A model generated the notes under the pieces. It saw only the letters and a list, made by a program, of their open reading frames with translations, was not told the origin of the DNA and ran no database searches. DNA of 64,000 nt from Lineus longissimus (Eukaryota > Nemertea > Pilidiophora > Heteronemertea > Lineidae): contig NC_088323.1 of assembly GCF_910592395.1 (NCBI RefSeq), positions 15,609,501 through 15,673,500 of the forward strand, given 5' to 3'. This document shows, piece by piece, positions 7,340-16,996 of the stretch. Each line of letters starts with the position of its first letter. The stretch's first letter is position 1. The position numbers and the translations under genes were made by a program.

Positions 7340-9803
7340 CTGCAAATAAAACGAGAGAAAAACAGTCAAAAGCTAGGAAATTATCGATTGCAGTAAAGAC
7401 CTCTACTGAAAAGTACACCGGCTGGCAAATGAGGAGTTCTTCAAAACTACACCAAGAAAGCCGGTAGCTGGCCTTTCGATTACATCATTTTCACACCGCT
7501 ATACGGTGTAGGAAATTTGGCATGTCCCCAAATTAGGCCCTGAAAAAATGTCCCCAAAATAGGGGTAATTTGACCCCTGAAGCGTTTTTTGACACCTTAA
7601 ATGACCAAATCTCATCCTAAATGGCCTAATTTGATACTTTTCATCCTAAAATTGTGAGTTTTCAGGTGCATGTGACAATGTCAGTCAATAAGGACGTCGA
7701 TGTTCAGGCAAATTGGCACGACGAAATGTCCCCAAATTAAGCTAAAAAGAAAAAAAACATATCCCCAAAATAGGCTAAAAAAATACAGAGGTCTCCATGT
7801 AATTGAAAGGCCTGCTGATAGACTACAAAAATAAATTTCTGGACTAATCGTAAAACCCTCAGTCTTTTCCTCAGCGGAATATAAAAAGTATGGCTTTTGT
7901 GTTTAACAAATCATGACAAATCATGCTGAAACCATGTTCTGAGGTCAGGATATAGTTTTGACGTCATTTGGACAAGTTTGTTGCGAGGAAGGAAGGACGT
8001 TACGTCATGCCCAGTGACGTCATTTGGCAGAACCATCAGTTGTACAGTCACCAAGATGGGGGGTCAAAAACGAGTTGGCAATCCCCAAGATGGGAGTCAT
8101 TTTGGACAGTGGGTACAAGCACTGTCCTCCCCCTACAAGAACAGACTGAGGGGGGGGGGGGGCATGGGTTTCTTACCTCTATCTGGGTGGTTCAATAACA
8201 TAATCTTTTTGTGTGAATCCTTGATTTTTTGTTTACTTGATGATGGACTGGAAGAGAATGGATTGGGTGTTAAAAAACGTTATGAACCATATCCAACATT
8301 TAGGAGTCGACTGTATTGTACGCGCCGGTCACCGATCCAAAGGTTGACCGCGCTCAACGTTGCTTAACTTCCACTCTGGGGCCAACGCGCCAACCACTGT
8401 GCCATAAAGGAATTCCCTCATGGCCGGCGGGTTAAGCCGTGCCATATACCTGGGGGTACTATACATCGACCATACCATATCATACAATTGACCATGGAAT
8501 GATTTATTTTATCTCCAAATTTCAGAGCATTGATTCAGGCTAGCAGTAAACCTTTCATAATAAGAAATTATCAAAATTTACCAATGCCTTTTTAATTTGC
8601 CTTTTCTCAGTTTCATTCCAAACTTTCTCTCAATTATTGCATAATCGCTGATATGACAAAGTTCCAAAAGAAAATAATCTCACATGATGTGATGTGGACT
8701 CACCTAATTCCAAGTACTAGGGATGCCTCTCGTTTACTCATTTTCGGATCAAATCCACCTTTGTAATACTTGGATCCGGCCTGAAAATAAAAAAACGACC
8801 AAAAAATTGAGATTGGTTAGATTTTCTGTGACATATTCCATGCAAAATTTGAACTTATTGCATACTTACTGCCAAATTTTTGCAGTTTTGTTGTGGCAGA
8901 TCAAATTTTCTTTCAGTTTTTCAGAATAAAACCTTTTCTTCACGATTTTCATTTTGGCAAGTCTCAGCATGGAGGTATTTCTTATTTATACCTCCATGGT
9001 CTCAGGAATCTTCAAAATTTCAGGCATTTTGTTAAAGTCCGTGAAAAAAAACGCCTGCGAAAATTATCGATTACAGTACCATTGGCATTGTCTGTCGTGA
9101 CCCCCCTCAATGGAATTTTTCCAAGCTGAACATGAATGCTGAAGAAAGATCAATAGAGCCTCACTTACCATTGTAGGTAGAGCACCCATTTGTTTCTCAA
9201 TGGTCTGCTGAGCTAATCGGCCATAGCGGAAAGCGTAGCGTCCAGCAAAGCCAACAGCAGCTAGGCCAAGGCCGGCCAATACCACAGCACTGGCCTGAAA
9301 TCATAAAATGGATTACTGGAAATAGAGGGAATGGGGAGCTGAACAAAAATGATAATACAGTCAACATTGACCTTCACTGCCTTCACCCCAGTTGGTAGCG
9401 ATTTTCTGGAATCTTTTGAACTGAAATATACATTGGTTTGCAATGCCCCCTTTTCACAAAGCCACAAACTCCCTTGTCTCTTCACTCAGAGATGGTGTAT
9501 CGATCATGATTCGATGTGAAGTAAACATGGTTGTGACATTGTCTTCCACTTGACGACGACGTCTCTGCCAAAAACATTGGCGATTTTGGCTCCTGTAGCA
9601 GTGAGAGTGTCTATTTTTTATTGTTATATAGAAACTGGCTGTGATGTTGTCCCAAATGAAGCTATAGTAGGACTCTCCACAATCGTGAAGGGCAACTATG
9701 TCCATGGCGGCATGGGAGACAGGTTAGGTTGTTGGTTGTGAAAATTTCCACATCCAAATTTCATTTAAGATTTGTGATTTATTATCATCTGGAACCTTAC
9801 CAT
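7272..9803 (-). CDS. DNAJC19: DNAJC19 (Tim14/Pam18), J-protein of the mitochondrial import motor
   Basis: Five exons on the minus strand join in frame into 114 residues, close to the 116 of the human protein: 9801-9803, 9169-9294, 8704-8780, 8177-8247 and 7272-7339. Exon 2 carries a hydrophobic segment ([18 protein letters not shown]) that anchors the protein in the inner membrane. Exon 3 has [20 protein letters not shown]. Exon 4 contains the J-domain HPD motif ([10 protein letters not shown]). Exon 5 ends [16 protein letters not shown] and MDSQKP then TGA. Tim14 stimulates the ATPase of mitochondrial Hsp70 in the PAM complex on the matrix face of the TIM23 channel. Every junction has consensus GT/AG signals and matching phase, which makes a pseudogene unlikely. 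The first exon would contribute only the ATG; that is the least certain part. The gene converges on DLEC1. Confidence 0.92.
7469..7813 (+). mobile_element. AGGCCT-ended MITE, copy 1
   Basis: It starts GGCCTTTCGATTACATC and ends GTAATTGAAAGGCCTG. The body repeats CATGTCCCCAAATTAGGC and ATGTCCCCAAAATAGG pieces and TGAAGCGTTTTTTGAC. The family has four copies in the window (also 15729, 16275 and 28128). It lies in DNAJC19 intron 4. Confidence 0.85.
8177..8247 (-). CDS. DNAJC19: DNAJC19 exon 4 (HPD exon)
   Basis: 71 nt with acceptor TCTCTTCCAG and donor GTAAGA. It encodes [16 protein letters not shown] and then LLNHPDR. The His-Pro-Asp triplet needed to stimulate Hsp70 is present. Confidence 0.9.
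8313..8430 (-). mobile_element. tRNA/5S-rRNA-like dispersed element, copy 1
   Basis: On the minus strand it reads GGTTGGCGCGTTGGCCCCAG and then GGAAGTTAAGCAACGTTGAG with TTTGGATCGGTGACCGGCGC. AGTTAAGCAACG and GGAT-GGTGACCG are the internal promoter blocks of 5S rRNA. A second copy lies at 44263-44388. It is too short and too changed to be a working 5S gene. Confidence 0.7.
8704..8780 (-). CDS. DNAJC19: DNAJC19 exon 3
   Basis: 77 nt with acceptor TTATTTTCAG and donor GTGAGT. It encodes [18 protein letters not shown] and ASLVLGI, the start of the J-like domain. Confidence 0.9.
9169..9294 (-). CDS. DNAJC19: DNAJC19 exon 2 (membrane anchor)
   Basis: 126 nt, phase 0 at both ends, with acceptor TATGATTTCAG and donor ATG|GTAAGT. 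It encodes the transmembrane helix and the basic [17 protein letters not shown] stretch. Confidence 0.9.
9801..9803 (-). CDS. DNAJC19: DNAJC19 exon 1, start codon only
   Basis: On the minus strand ATG is followed at once by GTAAGG, a good donor, and exon 2 begins in phase 0 with Ala-Ser, matching the Met-Ala-Ser start of animal DNAJC19. This is inferred from position and phase; no other Met in frame sits before the anchor. Confidence 0.6.
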
Positions 9804-10511
9804 ACTCGGATCCCTGATCCGGACCTGTTCTACGCTATCTGGGTTAGCCACGTTGGCTTCTGATATCTTCGCAGCGGATTATGATGTTTTATCACGGTGG
9901 AATTGATAAATAGATGGGTAAAGTTATCAAGAAATGTGCATTACGAAATGGATTCACATGCAATGTAGATTCTTCAGGTCACCACCAGCTGGCAGCACCT
10001 TACGGAAAAAGAAAATCTGGATCGTAATCTTGACACTAGAGGCGCTGATTTCGTTACTTTCAGGTCTCATTAGGGAGTGTTTTTTTATTCATGCGCGACC
10101 AACCCCTAACCGTAGTTCCTAAAGTCATTGATTTCTCGGTCCTCACAGTATGTCAGTGTTGAGTCAGCAGTTGTTTTGGCAAAGACATGTTTATTTGGAG
10201 TTTCTGAAACCTAGAGAGCTACTCAATAGGTAGTTTACAAGAAACTACGCATTTACTGTTGTTGCCGACGTATGTGTACACTGAACTTGGGATGTGCGTC
10301 GGCCCCGTGTTGAAATGCCGTCCAGTGCCAGTTGGTGCGTTTTTCGCTGATTTGTGCAAATTCAACATATCTCAAAAGTTCAATGGTTGACCCTCACTTT
10401 TTTTAAATGTTTGTGTAGCGTAAGAAACTGTCTTTCATGGGAGAATGGTCACTGTAAGAATTATTCAGGAAGAAATGTATAATATTTGGGGTTTTCGTGA
10501 TTGTCCGGCCC
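9804..10511. other. Intergenic; holds one arm of an outer inverted repeat
   Basis: No exon was recognised upstream of DNAJC19 exon 1; its promoter and 5' UTR should lie here. At about 10020-10090 CTTGACACTAGAGGCGCTGA and GGTCTCATTAGGGAGT match, inverted, a segment at 14455-14522. Confidence 0.4.
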
Positions 10512-10530
10512 AATACTTGACTTGCCAATC

Positions 10531-13500
10531 TCATAACATAACATAACATAATTTATTGTTCTCAAAAATTCCCTCGCGGGACAATATGAGGATAACAAAA
10601 AAATAGTAACAAAAATTTTCTAACATGGCAATGATTATGATTATGACAAAAGATTAAGGATGGCTTTACAAAATGATGACAAATTTAACAGGGTTGATTG
10701 GCCTTTGGCATTTATAAAGGTTTTATAGTAATTACGTTGAAGCGGCCTAGGTATATTTCCCAACATTGGGTAATATGGAATTCTTAATTCGGTTAGCCCT
10801 ATACATGATACAAAATAGTGAACTTCATCTAAAATATCCACTTGCCCACAGAATTGGCAAACAGATTCTGTTACATTGTTTTCGAAAAGTCGAGATCTGA
10901 CACCTTGAATTTGTAGAGGCCCGGTTCGGAATCTACACACAGCATACATTTTGTCCAGGGGCATTTTTTTCAAATACGGTTCGAATATAAATTCTTCTTT
11001 GAAACTCCTATATACCATACAATTTACATCTTGATTTATTTTTCCTCTCCATTTCTGAATAAATTGGTCTTTTAGTACCTGCGATACAACTAATTTGAGC
11101 TGGTTTCCAGTCATAATTAATGGGTCTAACCAGATCCTATGGATACCACATTCATTTAATATATTCAACACACCGGAGCACCAACTTGAGAGAAGGTAGC
11201 CCTTGGTAGTATGCTCCCTTGTAATATTATACATAATAGACGACCATTTAGAAACCTTTGATATCACTAACCGATTCCAGAACGAAATAACTCTCGCCTT
11301 AATATCAACAAGGAGTGGGTGACGCCCGAGTTCGCCATAAACCATCATAGATGGCGTCCGTTTGTGAAGACGCAAAATGTATTTACAGAATTTCAGATGA
11401 ACCGTCTCTAATAAAATGGTGTTTTCGGTTCCCCATATTTCGCTACCATACAATAATACTGGCACTACTACTTTGTCAAACAGCTCCAATGACAAGTCAA
11501 TCGGAAGGTGTAATCTACGACATTCGCCTAAAACACTAAACATTGCCTTCAGTCCCTTGTCATAGGCATTACGTATGCTCCTCTGAAAGCTACCGTTATA
11601 GGAAAAAATAACACCAAGGTATGTGAAATAATCTACCATATCGATCACTAAACCATTATAGGTAAAGACTGGGATGTTTGCCCGTATTTGACCTCTACTA
11701 AAAATCATTACCTTGGTTTTATCAATATTAACGACCAGTTTCCAAGTATTGCAGTATTCACCTAGGAGATCGAGACCACGTTGTAGATCCTCAGGAGAGT
11801 CGGCAATGATGACCATATCGTCTGCATACAGCAGTAGTATTAACTTAAGATTTGTCTCTAAATCATCTAAGAATTCACACTTGGCGCACATGTTCAAGTT
11901 GGAAGGACCGTGAAAACCACCTTCAACAAAAAACTGTTCCAAATCGTTCAAAAACAAAGCGAATAATATTGGCGACATGTTTTCGCCCTGACGAACACCG
12001 ATATTACATGGAAAATATTCCGAACGACTGTTTCCAGCCTCCACGCAGGATTTTGCTCCTTTATACATAGACATGATAACTTTCAATACTTTCCCGTTGA
12101 CTCCGCTTTTGATCAGTTTTCTCCAGAGGCCGATTCTCCAGACCCTATCGAATGCTTGCCTAAAGTCAACGAACGCTACATAAAGCCGCTTCCCCTTACT
12201 GAGGTACAGATCGATAAGACATTTTAGGGTAAAAATATGATCTGAAGTCGAATAACCCGGGCGAAATCCAGCCTGCTCCTCACCTATGACATAGTACAGT
12301 TTAACAAACTCTTCCAATCTGCAATTTAATACAGCTGTGAACAATTTACCCAAGCAGCTTAGCAGCGTTATACCTCTGTAGTTTTCGGCTTTCGAGTCAT
12401 CACCCTTTTTATAGATCGGCTTGATCACACCACTCAGCCAACTTGTTGGTACTACACCGCTTTCGAGAACAATATTGAACAGATTACAATAGAAATCGAT
12501 CATCTGATCAGCTGACCCTTTTATAAATTCGTTTGTTATACAATCTGCTCCACTAGCTTTTCCACGTTTAAGACCTTTAATTTGCTTCAGAATTTCATTC
12601 TTATCAATTTGTCGGTTCAAAATTTCGTTTTCTATCCTCATGTCAACATCTGCGACTAGCTCCGGTTCGGCTTCACCCTCGTTGAGTTTCTTAAAGTGCT
12701 CATAGAAATCATGCAACATATCGCTCTTCGCAGTTTTCTTGTTTCTCTTTCGCTGGTTTAAAATTTTCCAGAATTTCTTTGGCTCCTTTGTTTTTAGGGA
12801 ACGGAGATTTTCAACCTGCTTTGAGTTATATTCCCTATAGGACTTCTTTAGTAACTTTCGATACTTCCTACTCTCAGTTCTTGCGGAAAGGGCATTTTCC
12901 TCGTTTCTAGCATTCTGGTATCGCCTAAGGGCTCGGTTTACCATCTGTCTTTGCTGTTTACATTCGTTTGTATACCACGGGTTGTTACCCTTCCTACTTC
13001 GTGTTTCCAATCGTCGTTTGCGTTTTGGCCCGAAAGTGGTCACCGCACTCTTGGAGATAAGCGTTTTATAGCTTTCTAATACAAAGTCAACGGCTTCTTG
13101 GCTAACATCGACATTTCCAAAATTTTCTTCTGACCAGGTTAAAATAGTGTTCAGTAGGTTTCTATCTAAGTTTCCACAGAAATCTCTCGCTTTGTCATCC
13201 TGCCAAGAGGGTATGTCACCTCCGACTGAATCAGTACAAATATTGGGTTGGGGTTGGCGTGGAACAGGGGTACATGCACACTCTAAAACAATTGGCGAAT
13301 GCTTGTCAGACAGCAAAGGATCAAAATCATCAACAAAAAAGTCAACGACCTTGTCAAACATTGGCAGAGATAATAAAAAGTAGTCATCGACTGAACGCCC
13401 GGCACATGTAAAGCGCCCAATACCTCGGTCATTACCACACCTGCCGTTTACAATATACATGTCAAGACTCGAACATAATTCAAGCAGTCGATTACCAAAA

Positions 13501-14009
13501 TTATTCACCTTGGTGTCCTGTGAAGAACGGTAACCTATGTCACTTACTGCGAGACCGTCATCGAATTCATCTTCAACAATAAAGTCGGAGCGAGTACCCG
13601 TATGGGCATTTAAATCCCCTCCAATACAAAAATAACAGTCGTGCTCACCACGCAGGTCAACAATGTCACTTTCCAAATTGTCGAATAGGCCCAAGTTTGC
13701 ATAACGAGAATTTTCCGGGGGAATATATACAGCTCCACAGATCAAGGGCTTATCTAGGCCTAGCCAGTTCTTGTCTATTTTACACCATTGTACAAAATTA
13801 TGATCGCTTTTTAGAGGCTCACAAAACTTATCTAATCCATCCTTCATAAGTATGGCAACACCCCCCGAGGGGTTAACTGAACATTCCTTTCTATTAGTAC
13901 ACCACAATATAAAACCGGGGACTTCGACATTGTCAATGTCATCTAATTTAGTCTCTGTAAGAAGAATTAAGTCAAACAGTTGCAGATATTCAGAAAAGTC
14001 ATCACTAAG
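10531..14009 (-). mobile_element. Non-LTR retrotransposon (LINE), 5'-truncated
   Basis: On the minus strand it runs from the endonuclease domain through reverse transcriptase to a 3' UTR that ends with AATAAATTATG and repeats of TTATG. The 5' boundary is the point where the palindrome arm resumes. No clear target duplication remains beyond two to four bases. The clade is not determined; Jockey, CR1 and related clades are possible. Confidence 0.85.
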
Positions 14010-14135
14010 CAGCTCGACGCCGAACTGCAGCGCCACTCGCGGACAAAGATAGAACAACTCGACATTTTTTTCACCGGTTTTCTTGCTGCACATGCGTACC
14101 AGCGTCATCTTTTGTTGATTTCCGCTGGTACGCAT
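10641..14135 (-). CDS. LINE ORF2: AP endonuclease (partial), reverse transcriptase and zinc-knuckle protein
   Basis: 1,164 codons with no stop or frameshift. Residues 1-42 come from the palindromic host element, not the LINE. From about residue 43 the AP-endonuclease is missing its N-terminal motif but has LILLTETKLDD and later GGDLNAHTG. The reverse transcriptase has NYRGITLLSCLGKLFTAVLN, QAGFRPGYSTSDHI, FVDFRQAFDRVW, the GVRQG box and the catalytic YADD at residues 770-773. A C-terminal CxxC-H-C zinc motif uses Cys1093, Cys1096, His1106 and Cys1111. The intact frame implies a recent insertion, but without the full endonuclease it is unlikely to move by itself. It replicates by target-primed reverse transcription. 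Confidence 0.9.
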   Translation of the reverse strand: MRTSGNQQKMTLVRMCSKKTGEKNVELFYLCPRVALQFGVELLSDDFSEYLQLFDLILLTETKLDDIDNVEVPGFILWCTNRKECSVNPSGGVAILMKDGLDKFCEPLKSDHNFVQWCKIDKNWLGLDKPLICGAVYIPPENSRYANLGLFDNLESDIVDLRGEHDCYFCIGGDLNAHTGTRSDFIVEDEFDDGLAVSDIGYRSSQDTKVNNFGNRLLELCSSLDMYIVNGRCGNDRGIGRFTCAGRSVDDYFLLSLPMFDKVVDFFVDDFDPLLSDKHSPIVLECACTPVPRQPQPNICTDSVGGDIPSWQDDKARDFCGNLDRNLLNTILTWSEENFGNVDVSQEAVDFVLESYKTLISKSAVTTFGPKRKRRLETRSRKGNNPWYTNECKQQRQMVNRALRRYQNARNEENALSARTESRKYRKLLKKSYREYNSKQVENLRSLKTKEPKKFWKILNQRKRNKKTAKSDMLHDFYEHFKKLNEGEAEPELVADVDMRIENEILNRQIDKNEILKQIKGLKRGKASGADCITNEFIKGSADQMIDFYCNLFNIVLESGVVPTSWLSGVIKPIYKKGDDSKAENYRGITLLSCLGKLFTAVLNCRLEEFVKLYYVIGEEQAGFRPGYSTSDHIFTLKCLIDLYLSKGKRLYVAFVDFRQAFDRVWRIGLWRKLIKSGVNGKVLKVIMSMYKGAKSCVEAGNSRSEYFPCNIGVRQGENMSPILFALFLNDLEQFFVEGGFHGPSNLNMCAKCEFLDDLETNLKLILLLYADDMVIIADSPEDLQRGLDLLGEYCNTWKLVVNIDKTKVMIFSRGQIRANIPVFTYNGLVIDMVDYFTYLGVIFSYNGSFQRSIRNAYDKGLKAMFSVLGECRRLHLPIDLSLELFDKVVVPVLLYGSEIWGTENTILLETVHLKFCKYILRLHKRTPSMMVYGELGRHPLLVDIKARVISFWNRLVISKVSKWSSIMYNITREHTTKGYLLSSWCSGVLNILNECGIHRIWLDPLIMTGNQLKLVVSQVLKDQFIQKWRGKINQDVNCMVYRSFKEEFIFEPYLKKMPLDKMYAVCRFRTGPLQIQGVRSRLFENNVTESVCQFCGQVDILDEVHYFVSCIGLTELRIPYYPMLGNIPRPLQRNYYKTFINAKGQSTLLNLSSFCKAILNLLS

Positions 14136-14454
14136 GCGCAGCGAGAAAACCGGTGAAAAAAATGTCGATTTGTTCTATCTTTGTCCGCGAGTGGCGCTGC
14201 AGTTCGGCGTCGAGCTGAGTTTGGCAAGTCAAGTATTGGCAATATTGCCATTTGGGATGGTGCAGAGCTAGGAGCAAATGCGACGCTTATGATTCATTTA
14301 AAGAAATAAAATGCCCGATTTAACATCCTGCAGAATCAGGGGGATCGGGCGTTTCCAGTGATATATGACACAAATGGGTTGTCCCCATGAATTTACTTTT
14401 TAAAATAGATGTTACGTCCTGTTAACGGGGCACGTCATCATCACGTACATTTGG

Positions 14455-14522
14455 GAAAAACTCCCTAACGAGACCTGAGGCGTTGTAAGGAACGCTCAGC
14501 GCCTCTGGTGTCAAGATTTGAC
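14455..14522 (-). repeat. Outer inverted repeat arm
   Basis: On the minus strand CTTGACACCAGAGGCGCTGA and GGTCTCGTTAGGGAGTTTTT match 10020-10090 in the opposite direction with small internal differences. The sequences between these arms and the palindromic element do not match, so this may be two inverted copies of another short element. Confidence 0.6.
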
Positions 14523-15728
14523 TTTTGTGTGATTTTTCTGCAGCGCCATCTGTTCGAAGAAAATTTAACTGCAAGTTTAGTCGAAAACGAGGCTGACCTT
14601 AGTCATATTTCATTTTCTTGATGTTTATCTTCGAAAAAAAGATGTTTTTAAAAAAGACCATGGCAAAAAATATGCGAATGTTTAGGTAACTAGATGACTT
14701 GATATATATGCTACACAAAGCAAATGCGTTAGAAGCGATATGATTGATTTAAAGGTGGTTTGAAGGTGTATTTCTAAATGGTTTGCAGTTGTTTTCTTTT
14801 CTTCTGTGTCAAGTCAGTGAAGTGTGTGTGCACATCACAGCACTGCATTTCTGTGGTAACGATGCAATCTCTAGGAACGTTGTGAAGCTACTGTTGACCT
14901 GCGCACTGGCTGGGGAACGAGTTTACAATCCCCGATCACGCCCAAAAAAAGGTCATCGGTTGACTAACGAAGCACCACACTGTTCAATGGATTTATAGTT
15001 GAATGCGATCAAACTACGTCATTTCCGATCGGGGATTGTAAATTTTAACCTTGGCTGGGCTGGTTGGAAGAATGCACTTTTTTAAACTTGGGCATACCGG
15101 TACATATATTTGCTTTGGATTGTCCAAAATTCACTTAATCTTGCGCATTGCATTCAGCATTGACTTGATTGACTCGATTGAGATTGATGATAATAACCTG
15201 AGACTCTGGCACAGACTGAGATTGATGTAATGATGATAGGCCTAAGTGATAATAATAGCACTGCTGACTGCCCAAATTCCTGCTCCATAAAATTTTCGGC
15301 CAGTTCCATCCAGCTGATTTTGTAATTGTATCCCAAAGCCAAAGCTACTGGAAAAGGGGACACCATCACCGTGCATGCTCAACGTTTTGTCACTGTCAAT
15401 GGCATGCAATGCGTAGCGCTGCACTGAAATTAAATCCATGTAATGAAGGTCTTTTATGATGGCCGCTTTCGACAAATGCCAATCAGAGCCCAAACAAAAC
15501 GTACAAATGCACCCACCAAAACATGTGTAAGGCCTAAGCTAGTCTTAAAACTTAAGACGATAAAAGAAAAAAATACTAGGCGTAAATCCGATTGTCTCAG
15601 CCAACATACGTCGATGGTTCATTCCACTAGGCCTAAGCCAACTTCAGACGATGCCATAGCAACTGTGACCCTTTGTCACAGGACAGGTGAAACGCATGAT
15701 TGGCTCTGCTCTGAGCCTCTGTCTCCAC
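14523..15728. other. Intergenic, no recognised gene
   Basis: A few short open frames (for example 83 codons on minus at 15242-15493) resemble nothing I know and lack a splice context. An imperfect inverted pair around 14925 and 15030 carries CCCCGATC and GATCGGGG. Confidence 0.35.
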
Positions 15729-16095
15729 AGGCCTCTCAATTACATGATTCCTACACCGTGTAACGGTGTAGGCCGTACAGGATGTCCCCAAATTAGGTCT
15801 ATTTTTTTTTATTTATTTAAAAAAAAAAATAATATGACCCCCAGAAGCGTTTTTTGACCCCTAGCATAACCAAATCTCATCCAAATGGCCTAATTTTATA
15901 GTTTTACCCTAAAATTATGATTTTTCAGGTGTATGTGGTGATATCAGTCACTAACTTTGATTTATGACGTCGCTGTTCAGGCAAATTGGCGCAATGAAAT
16001 GTCCCTAAATTAAGCTAAAAAGCAAAAAAACATGTCCCCAAAATAGGCTTAAAAAAATACAGGGTGTAGAGGTCTCCATGTAATTGAAAGGCCTG
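15729..16095 (+). mobile_element. AGGCCT-ended MITE, copy 2
   Basis: It starts AGGCCTCTCAATTACATG and ends CATGTAATTGAAAGGCCT, true inverted ends. Flanking bases GTCTCCAC and GCTCCAAC are similar, which could be a decayed 8-bp target duplication. It faces copy 3 head to head across 180 bp. Confidence 0.85.
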
Positions 16096-16274
16096 CTCCA
16101 ACTCTGACTGGTCAGCGGCTGCACAGCGCCAAAACAAACCTTGTCGATATCTTCTATTATTCTACCTAATCACCTCAGCACAAACTGATATAGACAGGGT
16201 ACCCAATTTTCTCCCATTGCAGAAATTGAACGCAGCTGATCATAGTCTTTTCTGGTCGGCTTCCTGCTCATCAA

Positions 16275-16637
16275 CAGGCCCTTCAATTACGTGGAGACCT
16301 CTACACCCTGTATTTTTTAGCCTATTTTGGGGACATGTTTTTTTGCTTTTTAGCTTAATTTGGGGACATTTCATCGCGCCAATTTGCCTGAACAGCGACG
16401 TCATAAATCAAAGTTAGTGACTGATATCGCCACATACACCTGAAAAATCATAATTTTAGGGTAAAACTATAAAATTAGGCCATTTGGATGAGATTTGGTT
16501 ATGTTGGGGGTCAAAAAACGCTTCAGGGGGTCATATAATTAAAAAAAAAGAAAAAAAGAAAAAAAAAAGACCTAATTTGGGGACATCCTGTACAGCCTAC
16601 ACCATACGGTGTAGGAATCATGTAATTGAGAGGCCTG
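16275..16637 (-). mobile_element. AGGCCT-ended MITE, copy 3 (inverted)
   Basis: The same element as copy 2 in the opposite direction. It begins AGGCCCTTCAATTACGTGG and ends ATCATGTAATTGAGAGGCCT. The purine run near 16540 is expanded relative to copy 1. Together with copy 2 it makes an inverted repeat of about 360-bp arms upstream of TMEM198. Confidence 0.85.
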
Positions 16638-16794
16638 ATCAAATTCTTTTTATTACACACCTTTTTCTTTGATTCCAGCCATTAATTAACCAATGAAAAA
16701 ATGATGATGCTGCCTAAAAAGATTACTCGGAGATTAAACTAGGGGGCTGAACCTCGGATCCTGGATGTACCTAGGTCCCGCCTGATACCTCACC

Positions 16795-16996
16795 ATGGGG
16801 AATAAGGAATCGATATCCGGTCTCCATGACCAGCCGGACCCGTACAACTACGCCCCCCCACATTCATTTTGGAACCGTTCCCATCCGTCCAATCGGTTGA
16901 AGGATAGATGCGTGAATATCACATATCAGTATGACGTCGTTCCTGCAGTGTTGTGTGGAATGTGTTTCATCTTCGGAATTTTGTATACCTTTTTCG
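16795..16996 (+). CDS. TMEM198: TMEM198 exon 1
   Basis: ATG in context CCTCACCATGG. It encodes the polar N-terminus with NITYQYDVVPAVLCGMCFIF and ends in a split Gly codon at TTCG|GTAAGT. Confidence 0.9.

Larger units (their letters stand above)
10512..14238. mobile_element. Palindromic (foldback) element split by a LINE
   Basis: CCAATACTTGACTTGCCAA at the left edge is the inverse of TTGGCAAGTCAAGTATTGG at the right edge. A 95-bp arm at 14010-14104 pairs with 14123-14217 across an 18-bp spacer with only about three mismatches. Closing the gap between about 10530 and 14010 makes one continuous arm of about 117 bp equal to the right arm, so the LINE inserted about 20 bp inside the left arm. 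Confidence 0.85.

Noticed and set aside
10020-14522. A single 4.5-kb inverted transposon bounded by the outer arms
   Set aside because: Outer arms match, but the sequences between them and the inner palindrome do not correspond. Two separate inverted copies of a short element are simpler.
15242-15493. 83-codon minus-strand frame
   Set aside because: It has no recognisable domain, splice context or repeat in the window. Such a frame is expected by chance at this length.
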